From: Lewinellaceae bacterium
GTDB lineage: Bacteria > Bacteroidota > Bacteroidia > Chitinophagales > Saprospiraceae
DNA length: 64,000 bases
Direction: 5' to 3'
Assembly: GCA_016719605.1 (NCBI GenBank)
Contig: JADJYW010000015.1
Coordinates: 217,501-281,500 of the forward strand
Shown here one piece after another: positions 8,415 through 16,963 of this stretch. The notes below the pieces were generated by a model. The model had not been told where the DNA came from. It ran no database searches and was given only the letters and a program-made list of their open reading frames with translations. Numbering within the stretch: position 1 is the first letter of the stretch; each line of letters starts with the position of its first letter. The translations under genes and the position numbers were made by a program.

Positions 8415-9146
8415 TTATCCACCCTGTCCCTGATTCCCGGCGGCATAGTTCCGCCACCGCATTTGCAGCACGCCCAGCATGGCCTCCCGGATAATACGGA
8501 GCGACATTTTGGACTGTCCTTTTTCCCGGTCTTTGAAGATGATCGGTACCTCGCGTACCTGAAAACCGAGGGTGTAAGCAGCAAACTTCATAGCGATCTG
8601 GAAGGCATAACCCACGAAACGCACTTTATCCAAATTAATGGATTCCAGCACCTTGCGTTGGTAGCAGATAAAACCTGCCGTAGGGTCTGCCACGGGCATC
8701 CAAAGAATGATACGGGTATAAAGCGACGCACCATAGGAAAGGATGATGCGGTCGAGTGGCCAGTTTTCGACATGCCCGCTACGCACATAGCGCGAGCCGA
8801 TGGCTACATCGGCGCCCTCGTCGCGGCACATGGCCAGCAGGCGGAGCAGGTCGTGGGGGTCGTGCGAGAAGTCGGCATCCATTTCAAAAAAATAGGTATA
8901 CGCGCGTTCGAGGCCCCAGCGAAAGCCCGCGATATAGGCCGTGCCGAGGCCGAGTTTACCATGTCGCTCAAGGAGGTGTAGCCGGTCGGGAAATTCCTGC
9001 TGCAGGCCCCGGATAATATCGGCCGTACCGTCAGGCGAACCGTCATCCACGATGAGGATATGAAACCTGTCCGGCAAGGCAAAAACCGCCCGCACGATGG
9101 CTTCCGCATTCTCCCGTTCGTTGTAGGTGGGTATGATGACAAGCAT
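8415..9146 (-). CDS. Glycosyltransferase family 2, polyprenol-phosphate mannosyltransferase-like
   Basis: This 243-residue GT-A enzyme resembles bacterial polyprenol (dolichol)-phosphate mannose synthases, which move a sugar from a nucleotide donor to a lipid phosphate at the cytoplasmic face of the membrane. The family signatures are VIIPTYNERENAEAIVRAV at the start, ILIVDDGSPDGTADIIRGL, the metal-binding FEMDADFSHDP and GSRYVRSGHVENWPLDR. The C-terminal region VPIIFKDREKGQSKMS is also typical, with no long membrane anchor after it, consistent with the short DPM1-like form. A large hairpin separates its start from the HD protein upstream (stop at 9307). The actual sugar is not determined. 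Confidence 0.9.
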   Translation of the reverse strand: MLVIIPTYNERENAEAIVRAVFALPDRFHILIVDDGSPDGTADIIRGLQQEFPDRLHLLERHGKLGLGTAYIAGFRWGLERAYTYFFEMDADFSHDPHDLLRLLAMCRDEGADVAIGSRYVRSGHVENWPLDRIILSYGASLYTRIILWMPVADPTAGFICYQRKVLESINLDKVRFVGYAFQIAMKFAAYTLGFQVREVPIIFKDREKGQSKMSLRIIREAMLGVLQMRWRNYAAGNQGQGG

Positions 9147-9154
9147 ATTTTGGA

Positions 9155-9304
9155 GAGGGTTGGAAGGTTGCTGGTTGGAAGGTTGCTGGTTGGAAGGTTG
9201 GAAGGTTTCTGGTTGGAAGGTTGGAGGGTTGCTGGTTGAGAGAAGTATGTACCTCTAACCAGCAACCCTCCAACCTTCCAACCAGAAACCTTCCAACCCT
9301 CCAA
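9155..9304. repeat. Inverted array of AACC(T/C)TCCAACCAGA-type units forming a 42-bp-arm hairpin
   Basis: Arms 9196-9237 and 9257-9298 are perfect 42-bp inverted repeats with a 19-base loop. Each arm is built from units like ggttggaaggtttct, and further units precede the left arm from 9155. The element fills the spacer between the HD/Pycsar-like gene and the glycosyltransferase. Related units occur at 36420-36470 and 52955-53014. It could fold strongly in RNA but lacks a T-tract. Confidence 0.85.
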
Positions 9305-9306
9305 CC

Positions 9307-10553
9307 TCATAAAGCGAATGCTGCGGCGAATGCCAGCAGCGATACGATGAGGCCGTACATGAAGATATTGTAGCAGATACTGAGGTAATGGTATTTTTTG
9401 GCCAGTACGATACCGAGAAAATACAAGTCGCGACTCATGGATCCGTACAGGAATTCCGGGTCGCGGAGCATTTCATTGACCCCCCACTGGAAGTCCTCCA
9501 GCGGCATGCTGTGGAAATTTCCAAAGAAGAGCAAATTGGCTTTGCGTTGTTTGATGGCTTCGCGGGTCACCTTACCTTCCGTTACTTTCGGACGGGTGCT
9601 GAGCGTAGCGTAGATCATGGATCCGAGGCAGGTAGCCAGCAACAACATGGACGGTATGCCAAGTTTCAGGTTGACATGATCATTGCTATCCATAAGTTTG
9701 GGCAGCAGGTTGGACACCAGGATAGAGATCACGATAGCATTGACCGACAGCATGAGGTTGGCCTTGCTGTCGGCCATGGCGCTGAGGTTGGTATGGGTGC
9801 GGTAGGTGGTGCGGTACATCGTTTCCACACCGCGTCCGAATCGGGCAAGTTTGAGTTCAGTTTCACTTTCGAGCAGCACTTTTTTGATGCTGCCGTTTTT
9901 TTGCTTCTCGTCCAGCAGAGCCAGTTCTTCCACCGTAGGCGCCTTGTCTGGATTGAGCCGACGTTTTTGTTTCAGCAGGCGCTGAATATGTTTTCCCTTG
10001 CGCTTATTCAGCATTTCGCGGGCCACAACGGTGTGGTACTCATGGCTCAGCATGAAGTTGATTTCAAAATCCACCCATTCCTGATCGTTCATTACTCTGC
10101 CCCGTGTTATAGCAAATTCCTGGCGGAGTTTGCTGTTGCGGTCCCAGTAGCTATCCATACCCAGATGGCTCAGGTCGGCATCGCAGATGATCTGCTCCAG
10201 CAGGTCGGTCGGTTGCTGGGGTACCTTGGTGACCCGGATACAGCGGAAAATAATTTCAAGGTCTTCATCGGAAATTTTTCCGCGTAAAAAACGGTCGGCA
10301 TTGATGCAGCGCGCTCCTCGTGGTCTTCCGGCCCTTGGGCGTACCCGGTGTCGTGAAACCAGGTGGCCAATTGCAGGAGTTCGATCTGGTACGGGCTGAC
10401 CTGACAGCCTTCGGCAATCACGTTCACCGCGGCCACCGTCTGGATGGTGTGTTCAAAATCGTGAAAGACGTATTTCGCAGGCATATTTTCTGCAAAATAC
10501 GCCGTCACGAACGCTTCGGCATCTTGCAACAGGGATGTCGTGGTAGAACTCAT
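9307..10553 (-). CDS. HD-domain protein fused to Pycsar-effector-like (DUF5706) membrane domain (frameshifted)
   Basis: Two frames form one protein of about 415 residues. The N-terminal part from 10553 is an HD-type phosphohydrolase domain (VFHDFEHTIQTVAAV, then ATWFHDTGYAQGPEDHEERA). A missing base near 10305 shifts the frame, and reading continues as INADRFLRGKISDED and IICDADLSHLGMDSYW, the rest of the HD domain. A basic helical linker follows, then a C-terminal part resembling the Pycsar effector family. That part contains ADSKANLMLSVNAIVISILV, a second membrane pair ending in FGNFHSM and YLSICYNIFMYGLIVSLLAF. In Pycsar defence related domains respond to cyclic pyrimidine nucleotides and damage the membrane, but no cyclase is nearby, so a defence role is only a possibility. 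Confidence 0.75.
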
Positions 10554-10653
10554 AGAATAGAGTAGTTATCCAGCAAAGGTAACGGATAGTTGGAAAAAAC
10601 GTTTGGACGCCGGGAAGGTAGGCACTCTTTCGATAAAAGCGATATTGCGTTTG

Positions 10654-11025
10654 TCACCAGGTGTTTTCCAAGTCCTTGGGTTCGTAGGTGTGATCCCGGT
10701 CGGAGTAGTAGCTTTCTTCTGCTTTTTTTTTGCGCAGCAAAAATCCCGACGAAGCACCCGCGAGGCGTGCCAGCCAGGCAATGGGCGTGAGCAGCAGAAA
10801 AAACACTACTGACAACAGTACCCGGCCGTTCAGCCAGCCCAAGCCCTGGGCCAGCAGCATCCAGCCGGCGTGTACCCTGGCCGACAGCCCGGGTGAAAAA
10901 ACCCCGACAAGCGCCACGACCAACGCACTGTGCAACAGCCACACGTTGCCCAGCCAAATGTGCAATACCAACAATCCCGCTGCGATGACCAGCATGGTCT
11001 CGAGCACTTTTGTGCGATTTTTCAT
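10654..11025 (-). CDS. SxtJ family membrane protein
   Basis: This 123-residue protein starts at 11025 (MKNRTKVLETMLVIAAGLLV), one base after the DUF5989 stop; a longer frame from 11088 overlaps that gene and is rejected. It has an N-terminal double hydrophobic segment (LVLHIWLGNVWLLHSALVVALVGVF interrupted by a turn), a second around WLNGRVLLSVVFFLLLTPIA, and a Lys-rich cytoplasmic tail (LRKKKAEESYYSDRDHTYE). This matches SxtJ-family proteins, named after a gene beside the carbamoyltransferase of saxitoxin clusters and found next to carbamoyltransferases in many bacteria. The function is unknown. The gene is the last of the SGNH-carbamoyltransferase set on this strand. Confidence 0.8.
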   Translation of the reverse strand: MKNRTKVLETMLVIAAGLLVLHIWLGNVWLLHSALVVALVGVFSPGLSARVHAGWMLLAQGLGWLNGRVLLSVVFFLLLTPIAWLARLAGASSGFLLRKKKAEESYYSDRDHTYEPKDLENTW

Positions 11026-11026
11026 G

Positions 11027-11176
11027 CTAAAACAAGGTGTAAATAAACGGTGCAATGGCACTTCCGCCACCAATAACCAGCAGCACACCCAGCAACAACA
11101 GCACCAGCACCACCGGCGCCAGCCACCACTTCTTGCGGGTTTTCATAAATTGAAAGAGTTCGCGTAAAAATTCCAT
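11027..11176 (-). CDS. DUF5989 family small membrane protein
   Basis: This 49-residue gene runs from ATG at 11176 to TAG at 11027. The product begins MEFLRELFQFMKTRKKWWLA, has one membrane span built mostly of Val and Leu, and ends in GGGSAIAPFIYTLF. This is the typical DUF5989 pattern of a short basic helix followed by a single span. DUF5989 genes are repeatedly found directly before SxtJ and after a carbamoyltransferase. Here SxtJ follows at once, but the carbamoyltransferase is 3.9 kb upstream because a restriction-modification cassette lies between. The gap to the cassette's last stop is only 2 bp. Confidence 0.85.
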   Translation of the reverse strand: MEFLRELFQFMKTRKKWWLAPVVLVLLLLGVLLVIGGGSAIAPFIYTLF

Positions 11177-11178
11177 AA

Positions 11179-14095
11179 CTATCTGTTTTTCATTTCTGTC
11201 CTGTTCTTGACCGATCTGGTTAATACCTGATAAACCATTGAAAACAAGGATTCATCCAGCCCAAAAGCGTGAAAGATTGCCTTGTCAAAATCTATACGAT
11301 CCGTCTTGAGGACCTCGTCGGTTATGCTCAAAACGTCGCGACGCTTGAGCCGCTCAAAGGCTTTTTTGATATTCTCAACCTGAGACCGGTTCAATCGAGC
11401 CGGGTCGAGCAGTTTCAGTTTTTTAAAGTCGTTGGCATTCAAGTCAAGTACACCTTCGTAGCGGGCAGTGCCGTTCATCTCGATCCAAAGGTATGTCAAG
11501 GTACAATTGAGCAATGCCGCGATCAGCTCCCTGTCGTAAGCAGCATTGACCTGAAGAGCGACTAAGCGCTGGTCTACCATAAATCCGTCTGCCGAGAAGG
11601 TGAAAAAAAACCGCTCCTCCGGATTGATTGAGGTAATCAAATGGAACATCTTGGGGCGCATGGAGTACCAAAACGGTTTGTTGGTTTGGGCACAAGCCTC
11701 TGAAATAGTGTTCCGACCGTTTTTGTTGGGCATACCTTCAAACTTCTTGATCCAGTTGTAAGCACCCGGATATCGGGCCTGAATTTGCTCAATCGGCTCC
11801 TGACAAACAAAGAGATAGTTTTTGAAGTCCTGTTGTTTCAAAGCGATTCGCTTCAGCTCTTTCGGCCCTTTGATGAGGGGCAGCAAAAAATCCGCTTCTA
11901 CGCCCGTGGCCGCCGCAGTCTCTTTTGGTATGATGAACATATCGTTCCAACCCGTCCGTTCCCCTCTGCCCGAAGTCGTGATTTGGTTGATGTCTTTGGC
12001 AAAATATGGTTCGAATGGAGCAAACAAATCGGGGCTTTCGAAAAAAGCCCGCCAATTATCGTGTACCGGTAACGATGCCAGAAGCCGTTCTTTAGGTACG
12101 ATACAAACGCTTGCAGCGCCGTCTTGCCGTGTGTAAAGATTGGCCCTGTTAGCCGATACGCGCCACTGCTTGTTTTTAGGATCGTCGCAAAGGTCAACAT
12201 CGGCATAGAACTTTTCGACCTCCCTGATTTGAGTTTGTTCGTCCAGGCCGCCGAAAAAATGCTCCATTTTGCGATTCAATGTGATGAACCTTGTTGGGGC
12301 ACTTGTTTGTCGGCGCTCCAGTACGGTAATTATCGTAATAACCCTGGACGACTTGAACCAATGTTCTGCCTCGGTCTGGATCACATATTTGATCGTAAAA
12401 TTGTCGAGCAAGAATTTTTTGAATTGGTCGCCGTATTCCTTGCCCAGCCACGCATTTGACGTGATCGCGGCAAGCATGCCGTCGTCTTTCAGAAACTTGG
12501 TAGCATGTTAAATACAGTAAGTAAAGTAGTCGGCTCGCCTGTTCAGGCGAAAGGAGTGGTCTTGTTGTGTGCTCTGCTGCTCTTTCTCGATTTGTTGTTT
12601 GAAGCGCAAAAACGAATCGTCGGGAATATCCTCTTGCTGTACAAAAGGGAAATTGCTGACTATGCTATCAAACAGCGGTATACTCATTCCGGATTTTTGG
12701 GTAAAGTCCTTTGGCTCCGGGAAATCAATTGTTTTGCCGACTGCTAAATTGAAAAGGTCGTCGCGAATGACCTTGGGGAAGTTGTTAGTTTCGCTCGGCT
12801 TTTGTTTGTACAGGTTGATGACGGAGAGGATCGCTGGAAAATGCGAAATATCGTTGCCCCAAATCTGATCGAGCAAAGCACCATGATCGGTGTTGCCCCA
12901 ATAGCGCAGGATCGAATAGGCAGTGCTGAGAAAGGTGCCGGTTCCCGATGTCGGGTCAAAAACCACATCTTCCGCTGAGCGGATAGCCGGAAATGCGGCG
13001 AAGACAGCGAGTTGTTGGGGGGTAAAATACTGGCCGAACTTGATTTTTTCGTCTTGCGGCACCAGATTTTCCAACACAGTTCCAATCACTTCCGAGGGCA
13101 ACAACCTGAAATTGAACCGCGATACCACGCGCAGCAAGTCGAAAAGCGCCTTTTCAAGCGTCGGGGAAAACGGGATAACATCGGTAAAATAGGGCTGAAA
13201 AACAGCCTGATAGTCAATCTCTTTTGCCGAGTCAAAATTGGTTTCCAGCACTTCTTTCAGGCCTTCGGGCGCAGCAACATCAAACCCACGCAAATGGGCT
13301 GGTATATTCGAAGCGAGGGTTTCGTAGAAAATAATTTTTCCGATCAGGTTGTAAAACGTGAACTTGGCCAGAACCGCTTCTTCATCCAGAACGATATTTT
13401 TTCGGGATGAACTGGCGAGCATATCCAGCGTTGACCGCTCGTACACCGTCCATCGGTTAAACTGGTCGCGAAATGACCGATCGCTTCCTTTCAAGCGCTT
13501 AATCGCTTCCTGAAACTGAGGTATGACAACCAATGAGGTGTCCTTTACGGCTTCAATAAACGTATCTGAAATAGTCAGGGCCGCTCTAATCGCACCGCGT
13601 TCTGACAAGGTTTGCAAATCATCTAAAATATCCCTCAATCGGGCTTTCAGCGCTTGTTCGTGTTTTTGGTACGATCCGTAATCCTCCAGGTCTGCCCGGC
13701 TGTTGATGCCGGCCTCTCTTGGATAATACTTGAGTTTTTCAAGCAGATGAATGGAGGTGTAGTTGTTTTCGGGAATCCCCAAATGACGGCCTCCGCGCCA
13801 TTCCAGGTCACAAAAGAGTTGGAACGAAGGATTTTTGCTTTTCGAGCGCATTCAGGAGCATGGCTGGATCATCCGCCGGCGTGTCCGGGAATTTCAGTTC
13901 CCACCCATTAAAGATCACCCCGGATATTTTGTCCACAAAGAGCAAGATATCCGGGAACTTGGTGGCCTTGGCTTCTCCCTTGATACCCTGATCATTCGTC
14001 GCATCCTGAAAAATAGTCGCGCCGCTTGTTATCGCCTCCTTGATCCAACCGACAAGATGCCCGGCCCAGGTGCGCTCGTTAATTTTAGCCTTCAT
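11179..14095 (-). pseudogene. Type IIG-like restriction-methylation protein, broken by two frameshifts and a stop
   Basis: Three fragments make one protein of about 972 residues. Fragment one (from 14095) holds a PD-(D/E)xK-like nuclease signature: KFPDILLFVD, then NGWELKFPDT. It slips frame near 13850, passes through a short frame reading KILRSNSFVTWNGAEAVIWG, and slips again at a GGGG run near 13770 into IPENNYTSIHLLEKLKYYP. Fragment two contains the methylase motifs: FGQYFTPQQLAVFAAFP, motif I FDPTSGTGTFL and motif IV SNFPFVQ. An in-frame TAA at 12508-12510 then separates it from fragment three (KFLKDDGMLAAITSNAWLG onward), a target-recognition-like region. The order nuclease, methylase, specificity region is that of Eco57I/type IIG enzymes. 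The indels may be sequence errors; the TAA would need a base substitution. Confidence 0.75.
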
Positions 14096-14990
14096 AGTTC
14101 ATCGTGTGATACTTGACAAACGGCTCTTCAAAAAGCAGCAGGGTGGCGGGTTTGATTTCCTTTTTTTTATTTTGAAGGGTCTCTTCGATCCTGTCGGCGC
14201 ACACCTTGATGTAGTCAATGGGATGCACTTTGTGCAACAGCACATCTTCATTTTTTTCGATTCCGATAAAATTCCGGTTCTCTAATATAGCCGACAGCAG
14301 AAAACTACCGCTTCCGCAAGCATTATCCAGGACGATATCGCCTTCATCTGTGAATGTTCGGATCAGGTACCTGCCCAATTCGACGGGCTTTTGCGTTGGG
14401 TGGTACACCTTCCCTTCGGATTCAGCCGTCTTGATATAGATATGGTCCTCAATCGGGAATTCCTGTTCCGGGTAAAAAACTACATCAGTCGGGTACCTGC
14501 TGCCATTACTTTTCACATGACGGGGTTTGAAATCCCCATAACTTCCCGTGTATTGGTCTTTCCGATAGCCTTTGTCGTAGGGTTCACCTTCGGTCATTTG
14601 CGGGTTGTAGGTCGGCTGTTTTTTGTAAAAAATACAGATGTCCTCGTGTTTTCTTAGCGGTTGAATTTTAGAATTCAGGAAATTGGTCGGCTTCGACTTG
14701 ATCCACACGATTTTGTACTTGAACAGTTTTTCGTTGCTCAAAATGAGTTTGGCCGTAAATACCCCTTGGCCTGTCAAAGCAATGGCTCCTTCGTCTTTGA
14801 TGATCCGCTCGTAATGCGCCCAAAGCAAATCGAGCGGTATCACCGAGTCCCACTTGTTTTGGGTGGTTCCATACGGCAAATCACACAAAATCAGATCAAT
14901 AGACTTACTTGGGATAGTATGCATGACATCCAGACAGTCGCCCTGAATGACTTTATTCAAAAGATCAGTTATTGGCAGCATTTTGCTCAT
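14085..14990 (-). CDS. Site-specific DNA methyltransferase, beta-class (adenine-N6 or cytosine-N4)
   Basis: This 301-residue SAM-dependent methyltransferase starts at 14990 (MSKMLPITDLLNKVIQGDCL). A longer frame from 15116 would overlap the carbamoyltransferase and lacks similarity. The catalytic motif IV (ILCDLPYGTTQNKWD) lies near the N-terminus and the SAM-binding motif I (VLDNACGSGSFLLSAI) near the C-terminus. This is the beta-class order, with the target-recognition region between them. The motif DLPY replaces the common DPPY, and the base methylated cannot be decided. Its 3' end overlaps the type IIG frame by 11 bp, so the two form an R-M pair. It appears intact and may now act as an orphan protective methylase. 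Confidence 0.88.
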   Translation of the reverse strand: MSKMLPITDLLNKVIQGDCLDVMHTIPSKSIDLILCDLPYGTTQNKWDSVIPLDLLWAHYERIIKDEGAIALTGQGVFTAKLILSNEKLFKYKIVWIKSKPTNFLNSKIQPLRKHEDICIFYKKQPTYNPQMTEGEPYDKGYRKDQYTGSYGDFKPRHVKSNGSRYPTDVVFYPEQEFPIEDHIYIKTAESEGKVYHPTQKPVELGRYLIRTFTDEGDIVLDNACGSGSFLLSAILENRNFIGIEKNEDVLLHKVHPIDYIKVCADRIEETLQNKKKEIKPATLLLFEEPFVKYHTMNYEG

Positions 14991-15005
14991 AGCAAGAAAA
15001 CGGTG

Positions 15006-15042
15006 AACATGATGGGGTGCGGGCAAAGTTAACAAAACCGGA
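15006..15042 (-). promoter_or_regulatory. Possible Bacteroidota promoter for the R-M cassette
   Basis: On the minus strand TAACTTTG (plus coordinates 15024-15031) fits the TAnnTTTG -7 element, with ATTG 18 bases further upstream as a weak -33. It lies between the carbamoyltransferase stop (15049) and the methyltransferase start (14990). If real, the cassette carries its own promoter. The -33 match and spacing are imperfect. Confidence 0.4.
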
Positions 15043-15048
15043 TGGGGT

Positions 15049-16911
15049 TCAATCCAGCACAAACTCCTCTTTCCACCCGTCCCTTTCCGTCCACTCCGGC
15101 TGGTTTTTTTTGTCAAACAAATAATCGCCTACCACGAGGTAGTCCATCTCGGTCCGCATAAAACAGCGGTAGGCATCCTCGGGCGTACAAACGATGGGTT
15201 CGCCGCGCACATTGAAACTGGTGTTCACCACCACCGCCACACCGGTCTTTTGGCGGAATGCCTCGATGAGCAACCAGTAGCGCGGGTTGGTTTCGCGGTG
15301 CACTGTCTGGATACGGGCCGAAAAATCAATGTGCGTGATGGAGGGCAGGTCGGAACGCAGGTGGTACAGTTTGTCGCGCACCGGCAGCCTGTCGTAATTT
15401 TCGGGCAAGGGCAAGCGGCGTTCGTTGCGCACGGGGTGTACGAGCAACATGTAGGGCGAAATACCTGCGTATGCGAAATACTCCGCCACGCGCTCGGCCT
15501 GCACCGAGGGCGCAAAGGGTCGAAAACTTTCCCGGTACTTGATTTTCAGGTTGAGTTTTTTTTGCATTTCGGCATTGCGCGGGTCGCCGAGGATGCTGCG
15601 ATTGCCCAGCGCGCGCGGACCAAACTCCATGCGGCCCTGTACCCAACCAACCACATTGCCGGCAGCCAGCAGGTCTGCGGTTTCCTTCGCCAGGTCGTCG
15701 AACTGTTCGAAATGGCGATAAGGCGCCCCGTATTTTCGGGCCACGCGCTGCACGTCGAGGTCGGAAAAGGTGGGGCCGAGGTAGCTGCCCAGCATGCCGT
15801 CAAGTTGTGCAGGTACGGGCCGGTCTTTCTGGAAGAAAATATGCTGCGCCGCCAGGGCCGCACCAAGCGAGCCGCCGGCATCGCCCGCAGCGGGCTGGAT
15901 GAACACCGAGTCAAAAATGCCTGCCTCCTGGATTTTTCCGTTGGCCACGCAGTTGAGCGCTACCCCGCCGGCAAGACACAGGTTCCGGGCGCCCGTCAGG
16001 CGCTGCGCCTCGCGGGCCATGCGCAGTACCACCTCTTCGGTAAACTGCTGGATGGCCAAACCGAGGTTGCAGTGGTGCGCCTCCAGGGTATCCTCCGGCC
16101 GGCGTTTGGCAAAACCAAAAAGGCGCTCCCAGTCGGCATCGCGCACCATGCGCAGGCCGGTGGCATAATCAAAATAACGCTGGTTGAGCCACAACGAACC
16201 GTCGGGGCGCAGGTCCACGAGTTCGGTGCGGATGGTGTCGAGGTAGCGGGCAATATCGGGCGAATGTGGGTTGCCGTAGGGCGCAAGGCCCATCAATTTG
16301 TACTCGCCGGAATTGACCCGAAAACCGAGAAAATAGGTAAACGCCGAGTACAGCAGCCCCAACGAGTGCGGGAAACGCAGTTCCTTCAGGATACGGATAT
16401 CCTTGCCCGTACCGTGGCAGATACTGGCCGTGGCCCATTCGCCCACGCCGTCCACGGTCAGGATAGCTGCTTCCTCGAACGGGGACGGGTAAAACGCGCT
16501 GGCCGCGTGGGAGAGATGGTGCTCGGGAAACAGCAGGCGCAGCTTGCGGCGATCGAAGGGCATCACCTGCTCCAGTTCCTCCCGCAAGGCGCGTTTGAGA
16601 AACATTTTTTCGCGCAGCCAAACGGGCATTCCGGCCCAAAAAGAGCGCAAACCGCGCGGAGCAAAGGCGTAGTACGTTTCCAGCAGGCGCTCGAATTTGA
16701 GCAGGGGTTTGTCGTAAAACACCACGGCGTCAAGTTGGTCAATCGTCAGACCGGCTTCTTCGAGGCAGTAGCGCACGGCGTTGGCAGGGAAGCCGGGGTC
16801 GTGTTTTTTACGCGTGAAGCGCTCCTCCTGTGCGGCAGCGATCAGGTGGCCGTCGCGCAGGATGGCGGCGGCGGAGTCGTGGTAGTAGGCGGAAATACCG
16901 AGGATGTTCAC
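15049..16911 (-). CDS. Carbamoyltransferase (NodU/CmcH/SxtI family)
   Basis: This 620-residue enzyme of the carbamoyl phosphate-dependent O-carbamoyltransferase family has both family domains. The N-terminal ASKHA-type domain reads ILGISAYYHDSAAAI, QEERFTRKKHDPGFP, the metal/His motif LFPEHHLSHAASAFYPS and LTVDGVGEWATAS. The C-terminal YrdC-like domain includes GWVQGRMEFGPRALGNRSIL, FRPFAPSVQAE and NTSFNVRGEPIVC. Relatives carbamoylate sugars, antibiotics or toxins. The gene follows an SGNH hydrolase by 33 bp; in other genomes DUF5989 and SxtJ follow directly, but here the R-M cassette intervenes. With SGNH and small membrane proteins, a cell-surface glycan substrate is a reasonable guess. 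Length is normal and no lesion is seen. Confidence 0.9.
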   Translation of the reverse strand: MNILGISAYYHDSAAAILRDGHLIAAAQEERFTRKKHDPGFPANAVRYCLEEAGLTIDQLDAVVFYDKPLLKFERLLETYYAFAPRGLRSFWAGMPVWLREKMFLKRALREELEQVMPFDRRKLRLLFPEHHLSHAASAFYPSPFEEAAILTVDGVGEWATASICHGTGKDIRILKELRFPHSLGLLYSAFTYFLGFRVNSGEYKLMGLAPYGNPHSPDIARYLDTIRTELVDLRPDGSLWLNQRYFDYATGLRMVRDADWERLFGFAKRRPEDTLEAHHCNLGLAIQQFTEEVVLRMAREAQRLTGARNLCLAGGVALNCVANGKIQEAGIFDSVFIQPAAGDAGGSLGAALAAQHIFFQKDRPVPAQLDGMLGSYLGPTFSDLDVQRVARKYGAPYRHFEQFDDLAKETADLLAAGNVVGWVQGRMEFGPRALGNRSILGDPRNAEMQKKLNLKIKYRESFRPFAPSVQAERVAEYFAYAGISPYMLLVHPVRNERRLPLPENYDRLPVRDKLYHLRSDLPSITHIDFSARIQTVHRETNPRYWLLIEAFRQKTGVAVVVNTSFNVRGEPIVCTPEDAYRCFMRTEMDYLVVGDYLFDKKNQPEWTERDGWKEEFVLD

Positions 16912-16930
16912 GGGTGCGTACGGGTGTAAC

Positions 16931-16963
16931 AGACCTTCCTGGTTTTAAAAACCTGGAAGGTCT
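16931..16963. repeat. Palindromic repeat (AGACCTTCC...GGAAGGTCT) overlapping a stop codon
   Basis: The arms agaccttcctggtttt (16931-16946) and aaaacctggaaggtct (16948-16963) pair with one mismatch. The C-terminal codons and TAA of the SGNH hydrolase (QDLPGF then stop at 16945) fall inside it. It fills the 33-bp gap before the carbamoyltransferase. Similar palindromes are widespread in Saprospiraceae-like genomes. Confidence 0.75.

Noticed and set aside
11179..13851. Two independent methylase genes
   Set aside because: The stop at 12508 is in the same frame as the following start, and 11 codons between continue the family sequence, so it is one broken protein.
15250..16929. 559-residue frame opposite the carbamoyltransferase
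   Set aside because: Antisense shadow of a well-supported gene, rich in Ala, Arg, Gly and His with no family features.
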